Below are positions 1-13,500 of a stretch of DNA of 64,000 nt, piece after piece. The notes below the pieces were generated by a model. The model was given only the letters and a program-made list of their open reading frames with translations, did not search any database and was not told the origin of the DNA. The DNA is taken from the NCBI RefSeq assembly GCF_022458985.1, contig NC_061772.1, positions 10,468,001 to 10,532,000 of the forward strand. Reading direction: 5' to 3'. Both the position numbers and the translations under genes were made by a program. The stretch comes from Mugil cephalus (taxonomy: Eukaryota; Chordata; Actinopteri; Mugiliformes; Mugilidae). Each line of letters begins with the position of its first letter. Position 1 is the first letter of the stretch.

Positions 1-436
1 AAGTATTAGTAGTTGATTATAATCAACCACTGACACGCATCTACAGGACATGTGGAGACACATAACGGGCATGGGTGCAATGAAAAACACGGTCAAAAGA
101 ATTCCTAGTCAACACAGACACACCGCACAGAAAAGACAGATGGGTGGTGATGATTGTTACTGAAGGAGTATCCAGAGGCTGTTTAGGCCTGCTTCCAGCA
201 CCACTTTGCCACAGCATGATGTGTTTTCCTTGTGTTAATGAGACTTAAGAGTTAAAATAGTGATCTTGCTGTAATGGACTCTAACAGCTGCTGAATGATT
301 GTATTCTTCAGTCTCCACCTCCTTTTTCTGGTAGAAGAGAGTTACAAAAAACAACTAATAAACTGAATAGGTAATGTGCAATATTTCTCTCTCTCTCATA
401 CACATACACATGCACACGACGAGGGAGCAACGTTGT

Positions 437-468
<32 letters not shown>

Positions 469-933
469 GCGTGGAACTGAAGACCGTTAAAAACAATCAA
501 TTCAAGTGAAGTGAAATGAACTGAAAGCTGACGCGCTCATACCATCGCCTCCTTATCACGGAACAAAATGCGCCCGGAGCCAATTAAGACAAATTGTCCT
601 CTCGGTCGTTGTTATATAGAAAGAGAAATACACAGATCGAATCTCGGTTGCTATCTTCTGGTATTTCCTCAGCTCCAGTCGCGCGCAGTTACGCAAACCT
701 GATATCTGATATTTGATGCAGCTAAAGCAAAAGTTTCCACTGAGGATGTTCAGCCACTTTCTGCACCAGAAGACTTCAGGAAACCATGACGCACACTCAA
801 GAGGGCTGAGCTCCGTTAGTGGGACTGTCTGAGGCAGTTCACACTTATTCTTCACTACGCAAAGAAGCTTCGTCTCGGAGAGGAGTGCCTTTACAGTTTG
901 CCTTGTTTTGCTGAAGAGAGAACCAATTCGGGA
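1..933. other. Intergenic DNA and srgn 5' region
   Basis: No coding exon is supported here. The stretch contains a short TTTTG pentanucleotide repeat at about 434-468 and a CT/CA-rich patch at about 387-415. The bases just before 934 should hold the promoter and 5' untranslated region of srgn, but I see no clear TATA box and cannot place the transcription start. The open frames on either strand have no recognisable protein content. Confidence 0.5.
434..468. repeat. TTTTG short tandem repeat
   Basis: About five near-perfect TTTTG units in tandem, upstream of srgn. This is a simple-sequence repeat with no sign of function. Confidence 0.8.
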
Positions 934-3900
934 ATGAAGCTGATCCTGCTCCTCGCTGTCTCCTGCCTCGCCTTACACAACGGGACGGGTAAGTCCACGG
1001 TTGAATGCACGCTGTTGTTGGAGGGAGATGTCGCAGTGTGTGGACAGGTTGTAGTGGGAACAGGCACTAAGAGACATTTTACATCTTGACAGCGTTAAAT
1101 GGGCTCTGGGAACAAGCTCGTCCGATCAGGACTAGAACTTTGATCCGAGGGCCGTCAGAGTGACAAACTAAACCCAGGGTCTGTTCCACTTTACTGGTAC
1201 CTGCTTCTCCATGTCAGTGCTATGTGCTTAACCATAAGGAGCTATATGACTCATTTATAAAGGTCACAGTTCTCTCTTCTCATAATTGTGCTGTTCATCC
1301 TCATCTGAACAGCCTGATTTATAAAATTACAAATAACACAACTTAGAGGTTCCGCTGCTGTGCCGTGATGTTATGGTAAAAATATGTTGATTCCCTGCGT
1401 GGTCTCATCGGAAAGAGCAAAGGCGTTTCAGTTTCCGAGTTAAGTTTCGATTGGCCTGGTTAAACACCGTGTACATGTGGGGCTTTTCTTGAGACTTACC
1501 ATGACACAGGTGTCTTATTGATTTGGAGGAAGGGAATTGTTTGGGGAAACCCTAATGGATTTCGAAGTGGCAGTCCGGACATGTGCTTTGATTAGTTGTT
1601 GTTTAATAGTGACGTAATAGGCCTTTATTTCAAAGTGGCCATTAACCCCAATACAGCAGTCCTGTTTGTATTTGTTATTCTATGATGTGTCTGTATCTGT
1701 ATAACAGAAACAAGGCTTCAGTACTTACTGATACAGTTTCATTTGTGCGCAAAAGTCTGTGTGATTGTCTGTTGTTTTTTTTTTAGTAACTTGACTTAAT
1801 AAGTGACTAAACCAGAATGTTATTCAGAACCATGAGGATTAAAAGAAATGACACCTAATGTGTGCGTAGGTGGCAAAACCTAATCAGGCACTTGACATCA
1901 TCTGTTACACCTAACTGATAATCATCGTGGTCATCGGTGTGTGTTGGGCCTGCTGACATTTCACAGAAATATTTACTCATTTTCTTATCGATACGCTTGA
2001 TTCGAGCTAAACTCAGGCAGTTGCACTGCGTGACGCCGGAAAACCGCGCAACCACTAACTTCAACATTTCAGAAGGACGTGACATTTTCAAAATGATCAA
2101 AATTGTCTTTTCAAGAGTGAAGATGTTCTAAAGCAATTCACGAACACCGACAAGGAGACAGAGTAGGACGACAAAGTGCCCAACATAAATCACAGTCAAG
2201 ATGCGACAATGAAATCACTTTGTATGGCATTTCTCAGTTTTGCCAGTTTTGGCGATTAAGAGCTTATTAACGGTCCTGTTAATAAGAAAAAAACTGTTTG
2301 TTTGAGAAACTCCACGATTAGCCAGTTGCGATGTATTGAGAAAAAGTTGCAATGCCAGTACTTCCCTTTGTAACACATCACTGAGTATAAGTAGCTCTGA
2401 AGTATTGGTTAGACCAACTGTTATTTTACTCTGTTACAGAATAATGTTGTAATGTCCTGAAATACTCTGAACAGGGAACTAGTAAACACCAGTTGTAACC
2501 TTGAACTGATCCAGATGAGCGACGAGCTGTTGCCCAAGAATTCTGTGACTGCAGTAAATTGTTAAGGGTGGAAACATACATAGTAAATTCAACACCAGTG
2601 ACAATTTTCTCTCTCTCTCTCTAGGAGCGCCACGGACGGCTGTCTATAAGTTTGTGAGATGTAATCCCGAGGGCGACCAGTCCAACTGTGTGACTCAACA
2701 AAGTCAAGAGATGCCATGGAGCCCCGACCTACCGAGCAAACTGCCGGCATCTGCTGCAGATAGCCTGTACGTATAAATGTGGCATATATCCCTGTGACAG
2801 TGTTTGGGATGTGAAGATTTCTTTGATATTCAGGATGCTCAGAGGATGGTGAAAAGTTCTGGTAGCAGAGAGCTCACTTCAGCTTCAAAAAAAAAAAAAA
2901 AAAAGGGCCTGGAAAAACAATACCTCATCATACAGTTTGGTCGTCAAACCAAAAAACAGCCTTTGAATGTAGAAATGCTGATGTTGCATTGGATCTGTTA
3001 TCTTGGTTAACTCAACTCCAGCTACGCTCTGCCTATGCCTGCGCGCATTCCCGTGTTGTGTTTTTGAGAGAGTGTATAAGTGTGAGGTAGGTGGCCAAGA
3101 AAAGCCAAAATAGAAGACAACAATGTGGAGGGAAAAAATTAGACAAGAGGGACGGTTAGAGCTGCAGTACGAAAGACCTGAGGAGTGAATGAGAAGATAG
3201 TCATTTCACTGCACTGGAGGACAAGTTCATGCAGAGCATTTTTACTTTATTCAAAGTGCTATGCAAGTGTACAGTAAAGCTTTTTGTGTTGTATGTGTCT
3301 GTCATGAAAATGGGATCCTGGTGCCAGCGTAGTGGCTCACGTAAGTTTTATGTCAGCCAAGGTATGTGTGTGTTTGTGGTGAAGGGATTGCATTGCTCAG
3401 ACGTTGCTTTCTTGAAACAGACTGCAGTACCTAGGAAGCACAGTCAGCCACTGTTGAAATTGTTGACCTTGGATTTATGCAACGTACATATATGACGAGG
3501 GAGAAGACTCATCATTTACTTTTAAGCTTCGAGCAGCAGATGCAATACTGTGTTGTTGTGTGCCGTGTTTTAAGACACAATCGTCCATGTAGGCTAAACC
3601 CTTTTGCACCCTTGAATAGAAGCAGATTTTCTTTGAATCCCAAGGGTAAGGTTGCTGAATAGTTGCTTTCAGTCACATTTAATATAGTGTTTGTTATAGC
3701 AAGTTCAGTAAAAAAAAAAAAAAAATTACTCAGTTGGCTTCATATCCCAACATCAAATTCGTAGTCATTAATAATCTGGCTTTAACTAGTTTGTTTCAGT
3801 TAATTTTATATGATGCTAAATGGTTTGGTATAAATTATAATTCTCTCATAGTTCCCACGTAAACTTTACACTCACAGTACAGGTACGCTTGTGTGAAAAT

Positions 3901-5928
3901 ATCATAGGTTTTAAAAGAAAAAGTGAAGGAATATTTTTTTTATAGTTTGAAAAAAAATAGTCATCCATCTTATCTGTTCAGAACTTTTAGGTTTAACTTG
4001 GTAAAACGTACTTCTTGTGTTAATGAGTGTGTGTGTAGCACTTAGTGTACGTGTGAAAGAGTTTGTGCATTAATATGTGTGACCGTTGACTCCGAGAGTA
4101 CTATCACAACCTCGGTTTAGGCCTCAGTTTCCTCTTTCAGAGTTAACTGCTGATCCTATCAGATAAAGTTCATATATTTGAAAAAAAAAAGGAAAGTTAA
4201 AATCTTTTCTAATTGCTGAAGTCACGCAGTGAATGGATTCAACTGGTTGATCTCTCTTTATAAACACACACTCGTAGATAACTGGATGACACTTTACACA
4301 CACATACATATATATATATTAGCTATATAATTAGCTATAAAGGGTCCTTAATGTCATCTATGTAAGGAAAGTAAGACTCAAAAAAAAAAAAAAGATGATC
4401 AATGAAAAGAAAATGATTCTTCTGGGATGTGTGTGGTTAAGAGCATTTTCTGGCCCTTCTGACTCACTGCTGCGTTCTCCACATACCCAGCCTTCGGTAG
4501 CAGACCCTCTTTTTTCGGCTTGCTTTGAAGAGGAAGTTAAAAGGAAGTGTTAGAGAGGAAGTGGGCTGTGACGACTTGGTAGGCTGCTGCTTCTGGTGTA
4601 TTGTTTTGTATCTGCGTATGTGCAGCGCTATGGTCAGATACAGATATGCGAGAGGTTCCAGATCCAATGTAAATATTGCACAGTAACCCATTTATTGAAC
4701 TTAAAATGTCGTTTGATTTATTTCAAAAGACGTTGAAATAAGTAACAAGAAGTTTAAGTTGGACTAAATCAAGCATGATTGTACGTGTCTTCATCGTCTT
4801 AAATAACAAAAATGCCAAACTATTTGCTATAAAGTAGAAGACGTGTGCTATTTAAAGCTTTCAATTACACTTTGAAACCATCACAACTAATGTTCAGAGT
4901 CCTCAGGATGTTTTATTCCGAACGCACTCGAGCACACAAGTGAATTCACTTACTGTGGTGTATTAAACTTCCTAAGAACTTCCTAAGAGCAAAATGTACT
5001 TGTGCTGTGTGTGTAAATATAGGGGAGGACAGGAAACAGCCGGGCAAAATGCTGAAGCTAGCACGGTTAGAGAGCAGACATCAGAACTGTAAATTAAACA
5101 AGATTTTATCTGATCCTGCGCTTTCATTGACCCCTGTCATGGTTTTCACATTCTCTGCGACTGAGCAGCATCCTTTCTCCTCGGCTGCTAGTGTTACACA
5201 AGTGCGCATGAAGATGGAGTGAAATGTTTTCTACCTCTTTTCATGAGACGACTGGGACAATGTGATTTATTCTTGATAGATAAAGTGTATATCCTCTGAA
5301 AACATCATTGATCGATCTATTACAAATGTATAACGTGTGTATATTCAGGAATAAAAAGAGGAATGTTGAACTGTTGAAAGCAAAATTATTCTGACCTTAT
5401 GGGCAACAATGTATTTTGCTGTGCACTCAAAACTATTTATTTGCCAGTCGTATAATAAGGAAAGAACCGCTGAACTTGTGTGCTTGAGGAATTCTGAAAA
5501 TCGAAAGGTTTTAGGCTAATCCCCGCAACTCAAAAGGCAAACTTCATTAACAATCAGACTCTATTTTTTTTTTTTTTTTCTCAGAGGGGCAGAGCCTGTC
5601 GAGGAGGAGGAGGAAACATCTATGCCCTTTGAAAAGCTGGAGCTCCCTGGGTTCCTGCCTGAGGAAGGCTCCGGTGTTTATGAAGGTTCTGGCTGGGACT
5701 TTGTGGCAGACAAGGCAGTTGAGACGGGCTCTGGTGAGCAAGGTACGTTTTGAGAAAAAATTGATTCAGTAATTTTCAAAGTTTTGTTTTTCTTCTGCTG
5801 CATGTAATTTGACCTGTTCCTGTTATCTTTTGTTTTTTTTTAAAAAAAAAAAAGATATAAGCTTCTTTAGGAGCGGTGAAAAGCCCGGAGAGACGGAGCT
5901 CAAAGAAGACGACCTTCTGCAGCTGTAG
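934..5928 (+). CDS. srgn: Serglycin, four coding exons
   Basis: Secreted/granule proteoglycan core protein, about 142 residues. Coding exons: 934-988, 2625-2766, 5585-5742, 5855-5928; the phases agree (1, 2, 1) if GTACGT at 2767 is the exon 2 donor. The first exon encodes a hydrophobic signal peptide starting MKLILLLAVSCLAL; the ATG at 934 is the first in good context. Exon 2 carries VRCNPEGDQSNCV, the Cys pair typical of serglycin. Exon 3 is acidic (a Glu run) followed by three separate Ser-Gly sites (EGSGV, EGSGW, TGSGE) as glycosaminoglycan attachment candidates. Exon 4 ends EDDLLQL, like the acidic serglycin tail. The long Ser-Gly run of mammals is absent. Position next to vps26a matches human 10q22. 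A likely poly(A) signal, AATAAA, is at 6480-6485. The last acceptor sits behind an A-run, so exon 4 is the least certain. Confidence 0.78.
989..2624 (+). other. srgn intron 1
   Basis: Intron of about 1.6 kb. No exon, RNA gene or recognisable mobile element was seen. It ends in a CT-rich tract before the acceptor at 2623-2624. Confidence 0.55.
2767..5584 (+). other. srgn intron 2
   Basis: Intron of about 2.8 kb with several A-runs (for example 2886-2904, 3711-3725, 4381-4393) and AT-rich DNA. No coding exon or recognisable transposon was seen. It ends with a long T-run and the acceptor at 5583-5584. Confidence 0.55.
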
Positions 5929-7596
5929 ACTGCACACACCCACTCACAGACACATAATCAAGGCCAGCATCTATTTTAATTCTATCCTGTTAACCTTAGC
6001 ATCACCACCTGCTGATCTTGGTCACCCAGAGACTGATAATGACCAAATATATATTTTGTAAACTGATGGAAACTATTTTTTTTCAGGGGCAAAAGAACAA
6101 CTGTAAACAATGTAAAAATTGATACTAAAGTCAAAGATCGGTCTGCATAAAAGAGCCAATGGACCAACAAGTTCCTTTTTATTCAGTCTAAGTTGGCAGT
6201 GACCTTTATGGGCTTTCTTTTGGAAAAACTGTTGTAATATGCTTTTTTTTTAAATGTAAATTAAAATATGCTTTAAAATAATTGTAATACCGGTGCAATA
6301 AGATGGTGCCTTTGTCCATTCATTGCTAACACTTTTTTTGTTTGTTTTTTTTGGAGCTATAAGGGATGTTCTTTTCAGGAACACAAAAACAAAGACTTGT
6401 TTCATCCATTTGTCTCAAATGTTGTGACACTCAACACCTACCCAAGTGACTTACGCAATGTATAATTATTACAGAGCTGAATAAAAGAATTTTACCAGAA
6501 CCCCTCAGAAATATGTTCACACACAACATACTCATGTACAATGAACTTGCATTTCAACACGCCCTGCGTTGTCTAATTTGCATTTGTAATACTTCAGTCA
6601 ATAAAGGATTTGTAACAAGAGTTTTCAGCTGTGCTTTCAGTCTGTTTTATTTTGATGTCTGCTCTGGTAACTATTTCTCTGTTACATCTCTTTAGTCAGC
6701 TGGCCAACTATGTGTTTTTTGATGAGTTGATTCTCCAAAGCTAAAACACAGGCAAATGGACTTTTTGAGTTTTCTTAAAGACATGTTGACAGTCATCTGT
6801 GCAGTTGTTTCAGTTTTGATTTTTACAAGGAACATCCATGGGTGGGACTTACTTGAAACTTACATGAGTAAGGTCTGGAACACAACCAGCTACTCGCCCG
6901 TAATTACAGTAATTCGTCTGATCCTTTAGTAGCCAACGGCATAATAAACATCCTTAGATGCCTGACTGATAAATCAGTGGACCAGTATTAGTGTGATGAG
7001 CAAATATTTTATTAATTTATTACCTGAAAAGATAAATGAAGAAAATCTATCTATGAGGTGGACACCCGTGCTGTAAAGGATCTCATCAGAATCAGACTCG
7101 GGATCACAAAAGAAATGTATTTATCCCCGATCTATAGAGCCCGATCTGAGCCTAACATTATGGATTTGCGTTATTTTACTTTGCAATCAGCCCCAAAATC
7201 AACCAAAATGTTTGTATCAGATTGATTATGGATTATCCATATGAGGATTATGTGGCTCTCACTGGAAATAAGAGTTTTTACGATTATGACATAGCTGAAT
7301 TAATAAAGCGGGGCACCTAGATAATTAGTCATCTTCACCCAAAGCTAATCTAGACTAGCTGGATGTAACGACATTTTTTTATTTTTTTTTTACACGAACT
7401 CACTCAGAAACTCATTTTTCTGGATGTCCTGAGGAAAATTGCAGCCTGGGTCTTTAGCCGTAGACTGTCGCCGCCCACCGGCGCACATGACCCGGGTCAC
7501 ATGACGGTAAACTACCCCCCTGCTTCAGACAGACACGGACAGACTGGCTACACGGAGCGAGGCTAGCTGTTAGCTTCACCTGTCCAGACGGCCAAG
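5929..7596. other. srgn 3' UTR and srgn-vps26a intergenic region
   Basis: Starts as the srgn 3' untranslated region, with AATAAA at 6480-6485 as the likely poly(A) signal. The rest is AT-rich and non-coding. The last 150 bases before the vps26a ATG are more GC-rich, as expected for a housekeeping promoter. Confidence 0.55.
7484..7505. promoter_or_regulatory. Paired E-box/M-box-like motif in the vps26a promoter
   Basis: Two CACATGA cores lie 14 bases apart; the second is the palindrome-like TCACATGA. They are about 100 bases before the vps26a ATG in a GC-rich stretch. Such motifs resemble MITF/TFE-family sites found at endolysosomal genes. The motif is seen directly; its use is inference. Confidence 0.35.
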
Positions 7597-10500
7597 ATGG
7601 TGAGTGGAAAATCAGACAGCAGCCACTCAGACTGCATTAAAACGAACCGCGGTGTTCGTTCATAAACCCCAGCATTAATAGCCCCCTCCTGTTTGTCCTG
7701 GTAGCAGGCGTTTACTGTCCAACCCTGTCAGGACCGATAGCTGCTTCGGTCGAGTTAGCATCAGGACAAGGCCGTCTCTAATGTTTTGGCTCTAGCGGCC
7801 CTGCTGCGTTCCTAAGTGACAGTCACAGCTAATAGTGTTGAGTCGTAGCGGTAGTAAAAGCATATTCTAATGTATTTACTGGCAGGAAGTGCTCGGTAGC
7901 TGGGGTTAATGTAAGTGGTTTCTAAACCTGCTGGTTAGCTTCGTGGTAATGTGAAGTTTTCCCGTCATGTGTTTGTCAAGTTACAGCTGCAGCTCTGAAA
8001 TGACTGGAGTATGTTTCTGTTCGGTTGTTATGTTGCATGTGAAGGCACAGTGTGTTATAAATTGCGAGTGGTTCCCCAGTGACAGTGAGGTACAGTTTCA
8101 GTGTGTCCACCACGTTGCTGGCTCCTGTGAATGTGATTGATTTGATCCCACCTGACTTATTGATGACTGGACTGATCCCTGCAGATTTGCAGTGTGCTGC
8201 ACGTCCAAGTATGTGTTTGTGCCAGCTCATAGGGAAATAATGTGACTGTGCAACTTGTGATGAGTGGCTGGGTTGTTGTGGGTCAAACAGATGACGCTTT
8301 TGGACCTGAGTTTGGTTAGGAAGTGGGACTGTGGGCGTTGACGTGGTTGAAACCTGAGACTGGGATCATGCACACACCCATCAGCCCAATCCCTGAGCTC
8401 GTGAGGTGTTTATCATTATTGCCACATCCCATTGTTTGTCAAGGGAATCCATGGATTTGCGTGTAGATGCAGCCGCTTGTCATTAGTGCTGATTGATGTG
8501 GCTGGAATCTAGAGAACTATTTTAACGTCTTCTCGTTTAAAATCTGGCATAATGTTTTAGCGTCTTGGATCGAAATTGTTGCATAGTACGTCGTTCTTCT
8601 TTGCCTGATAGATTGCTATGACAGTTTTGCCTTTTGTCTGCGGTTGCCCTAGATCTCTCACTTCTTCTACAGCTATTTCTGAAGTGCAGAACTTACTTTT
8701 GCCCCTTTGCCAAACAAAATTACGCAGTGCTCATTAAGTTTATCAGCACCAGGTAATTCTCTTTGTATTTTGCAGTGCTCATGAGTTATAAATGTTGTGT
8801 CTGTTGTGACATTCCCGTGCTCATATTTGTATTGTTAACGATGTGAGGTCAACGTGGGAGTAGCCTGCGACCATCACGACACATATGAAGCATCCGAGAT
8901 TAATTATGCTCCAGAATAAAAAGAAACTCAGTGTTGGGAGAAGCTATTACAGCCTAAACAGTAGATTGGTGAGAGCGAAAATAAACATGTTGCCAAATGG
9001 CACACGCTTGCATGAATATTGCTTGTGTAATTACTCTCGCTGCCAGAACCGGGAGACGTAACTTATGCATGTGCCCCTTTAACTGAAAGGTTTAAGCTAA
9101 ATGCTGTTTTATGCTTTGTTTTCTCAGAGTTTCCTGGGAGGTTTGTTTGGGCCGGTATGTGAGATAGATGTTCTGCTGAACGACGCCGAGAGCAGAAAGA
9201 CGGCCGAGCTGAAGACAGAAGATGGAAAAGTGGAAAAACACTACCTGTTCTATGACGGGGAGTCTGTGTCTGGCAAGGTAAACTGAGCCTGCGCTGTGCA
9301 GAACGCACACTGCAGAGCTCCACGAGGTTCAGTATCCGAGCCACACGCTCATGACGCATGGTTCAAATTTGCTATAATTTTATTTAGCAGTTAGCGGTGC
9401 TTGGCCAGCGCATAATGGACGTCTGTGCCATGCTGCAGTCTATTTTAGGATCCTCTCTATAACTGAGTCCAGCGGGAAATTAAGATTCTTTTGATGATTG
9501 TGCAAGACTTGCTCTGGGTCTGGGAGGAACAGGGTCCCTGTTAATCCACAACTTTGCTTTATTGAGATTATTTGCTTCCTCAGTCATTGAACACAGACTC
9601 AAATTACGGTGACGTTAACTATCTTCAAATCAGTGTGTTGGCAGCAGATTTGAGTGGAAAGATAAGGATATTGATATTTGCCTCACCTTTCATCAGTGGA
9701 CCGTAATGTTTGGTATTTACCTCAGATTACTTTACAGCCGTGCTAAAGCCCCAAGACTGATATGAAATTTAAATATTTGTAAATGTGTACTGCATAAAAA
9801 GAACTGTGCACATTAATAGGACAATGTAGACTTCTCAGAGTCCGGAAAAACTCCAATAAACCTGATAAACTAGGTTAGTGTCAATGTTTTTCTTGCGTGT
9901 ATTATGTCTAAAAGATTTTCTTTCCAGGTCAATCTAAATGTGAAGCAGGGAGGAAAGCGCCTGGAGCATCAGGGGATCCGCATCGAGTTTGTTGGACAGA
10001 TAGGTGAGCGCGAAAAAAGTGTTGCATTTATCATTCTTTGTTCTCTCCCGTTAAGTGCCTTTTGATGGTTATGTGCTGCTCAGTGCCGCAAACCCCTAAA
10101 CCTCTAAATTGCCTCATGCATCTATCTTCTTGAAATGCGAGTTGAGTGGATTGGCTGCTCGCGTACTCACATGGCTGAAAGGTTTAACGGAGCATGTGGT
10201 GGTCATGTGCAGCCTGCAGTACAGGACCTAAACCCTCCTCCAACTTTATTTACAATAGGTGCAGGGGGAGTGAGTGCAGCTGTTGAATAAATTAATAATA
10301 AAATAATATAAATAATAAAACTTATGTATAACTTATGTATGCCTTTGTAGGGTTTGTAAACTGTCTTGAGTTCCACATCATACAGACCACAAACCTCTGT
10401 AAATCCCCTCTGCGTCATTTCAGAGCTGTTCTCTGATAAGAGCAACACCCATGAGTTTGTGGACTTGGTCAAAGAGTTGGCTTTACCCGGAGAACTGACT

Positions 10501-13500
10501 CAGAACAGAAGCTACGACTTTGAGTTCATGCAGGTGGAGAAGCCCTACGAGTCCTACACTGGAGCCAACGTCAGGCTAAGGTACGCTAATGCCACAGAGC
10601 AAACTGCAGGTTCCATAATAGTTGCTTGTGTTTTTGTTTTTTTTTGTTTTTTTTTTTGAGTGTGTATCCATGTCCCACATGATGATTCAGCATCTAATGT
10701 CCACTTTGAGACCCACTACAGTGAACAGCCTGCAGTGTATGGACCTATTCTTGTATTCTTGAGCTACCGCACTGGAGGGTGGCAGTAAGAGACATTCCTC
10801 TAGGATTCAATAAATACACTGATCAGGCATCACATCATGACCACCTTCCTGTTATTGTGTAGGTCTGCCTTGTGACTCTAAAACAGTTGTGACTCATCAG
10901 AGAATGGACATGTGTCTTCTGAGGGTGTCCTGTGGTGTCTGTCGGTGGTTTTAATGTTGTGGCTGGTCATGTGTATATCGATGTGGCGGGTACACAGACG
11001 TCATGTTTTTGATGAGTTTGTCTACACCTTTTTTTTTTAGGTGTTTAAATGATCATTTTTGTTATTTGTCAAGTAAAACATGCCAAACCTTTTGCTCACA
11101 GTTCACACATAGTTGGTTTTATGTTAATTCTTCTCCAAAGACACATCAGGGTGATCATTTGACTGTCCCGTCCTTGTGAATGTAATTTCTTAGGAACTCA
11201 TAGGAGGTTTCTTCTTATTTGACACAAATGCCTCAAATAAGGAGTGGCTGGGCAAACGTCTGGGGGCAAACGTCAATGTCTCTGTAGCCTCTGTTGATTA
11301 TGACAAAATTCACATATGTGTCTCAGGGGTTAACACGGATGAAGTGATGATGTTTAGTCAAAACGTATGTTTGGCTGAATGGTCCTACATGTCAGACCGC
11401 ATGTGTTTCAGTGCTTTTTTTAAGTTAACTTTTGGTTTCTGTGGGTTCTTCTTGCAGATATTTTCTCAGGGTGACAATAGTCCGCCGTCTGTCTGACTTA
11501 GTGAAGGAGTACGAGTTGATCGTCCACCAGTTAGCTACCTACCCAGACGTCAACAACTCAATCAAGATGGAGGTCGGCATAGAGGACTGTCTTCACATTG
11601 AGTTTGAATACAACAAATCCAAGTAAGACCGACCTTGTTTTAACTCCACTAATGAATCCTGCCACCATAGTAGAAAACAAATCAGACCTAAACCTGTCCT
11701 TTTACGTGTGTCTTTTTTAGATACCACCTCAAGGATGTGATCGTAGGGAAGATTTACTTCCTGTTGGTCAGAATCAAGATCCAACACATGGAGCTACAGC
11801 TCATTAAGAAGGAGATAACAGGCATCGGTAAATATCCAGAACGTCTCTTTATAAATATGAAATGACCTAGATCAGAAACATCATGGTAACTCTGGGGTTT
11901 TTCTTGCTTTTTATATTTTATTTGAACCACTTTGTTCCCAATACCAATATAGAGATTTCTGTCAGCATTTTCTATTCACTTGAGTAAGTAATTGTCCTCC
12001 TTTTTAGGTCCAAGTACTACCACAGAGACAGAGACTGTTGCTAAGTATGAGATCATGGATGGAGCTCCAGTTAAAGGGGAGTCAATTCCCATCAGACTCT
12101 TCCTGGCGGGTAATAGCTCTTTGGCTGTCAATTTATTAAATGCCGATCTACTTCTTTGACAGATCAAAACAAATATGGCCTTCCCTGTTAACTCCCTCAT
12201 GTGAAAACATTTAGATAGGCTTGTATTTGTTTCAAATGTGAGTGATGACTTATCCTGTTTTTTTCTGCTTGTTCCTTACAGGATATGACTTGACACCCAC
12301 CATGAGGGATGTCAACAAAAAGTTCTCTGTGCGCTTCTTCCTTAATCTGGTGCTGGTGGATGAGGAGGACAGGAGATACTTTAAACAGCAGGTAAAAATG
12401 TATTTTACATCAGTGAGTGTCTGCTGGGTCATAAACAAGGAACATTTTCAAGTACCTGCAGAGAGAATTACTTAAATGTGTCCTCAGATCACAGGAGGGG
12501 ACTTAGGCCTGGTTCATGGTCAATGGGAATGAAGCATATGATGCACCGCAGCGTCGAAAAATGTGCAGTCAGATTCTTCAATATGTGATGCAGCGACACC
12601 TGTAATACAATCTGTCACCATGAGAGGCGGTAATCTACGTAATGAACTTATTAACCAGTTTCTTATACAACAGAAAAAGACTGTTGGAAACATAACGGGG
12701 GAGGTGGAGACACTATGTGAGAATGTACGGGCCATGCAGAAACCTCCAGGGCTCAGAGATGAAGCCCATGCGCAAGGGCAAAAAATTGCAGTTCATTGAG
12801 TGGCCACTTGAGGCTGACTCAAATCCCCATAGACCCGCATGTTAAAAAGCCCAACTTTACAGCATTATTAAACATATTTACAGCCTGGTACAGTAAATTA
12901 CTTTGGTCTCAATAGTTTATTTCACTATTCGGTAGCTAACAGGTAGTTGGTAGCTAACAGGTAGTGGAGCGTTGGGTGAGCGGGTCTCAACGTCCGACAC
13001 GACCCTCATGTCCATATTTGGAGTATACAAGTGTGGATGGAGTAAAGCTCGTCCAACATGGCGACCATGGGCTCCGCCCATTTTGGGCTTAATTTTCGAG
13101 GTTCAGAATCCAATGGGTGACGTCACAATGGGTTTGTCCATAGTATGTACAGTCAGTGGTACGAGTGCACCCACTTCACATCCCCACTCTACAAGATTAA
13201 CACAGAGAATTCGTGGATAGACATTGCTGTCGCGATGGGAAAGAGCACAGAAAGTGTCAAAAAAGACTAGAGGACTAGGTGGAAGCAAAAACTTTTATAT
13301 CTCTGCCTCTTGCACACTTACATATAAATAAATAAAGATGACAACTAAGTACAGCTTTAAATAAATATGTCTCATTATAAAATAATTTGTAGATTTTTTT
13401 TTATATATTTTTATGACTTGACCTCAGAGCTGTTTATAGAGATAATATCATCTCTCGTAATTGGCTCTGTTGCTGCCCCCTGGTGTGTGAGCACTGTATC

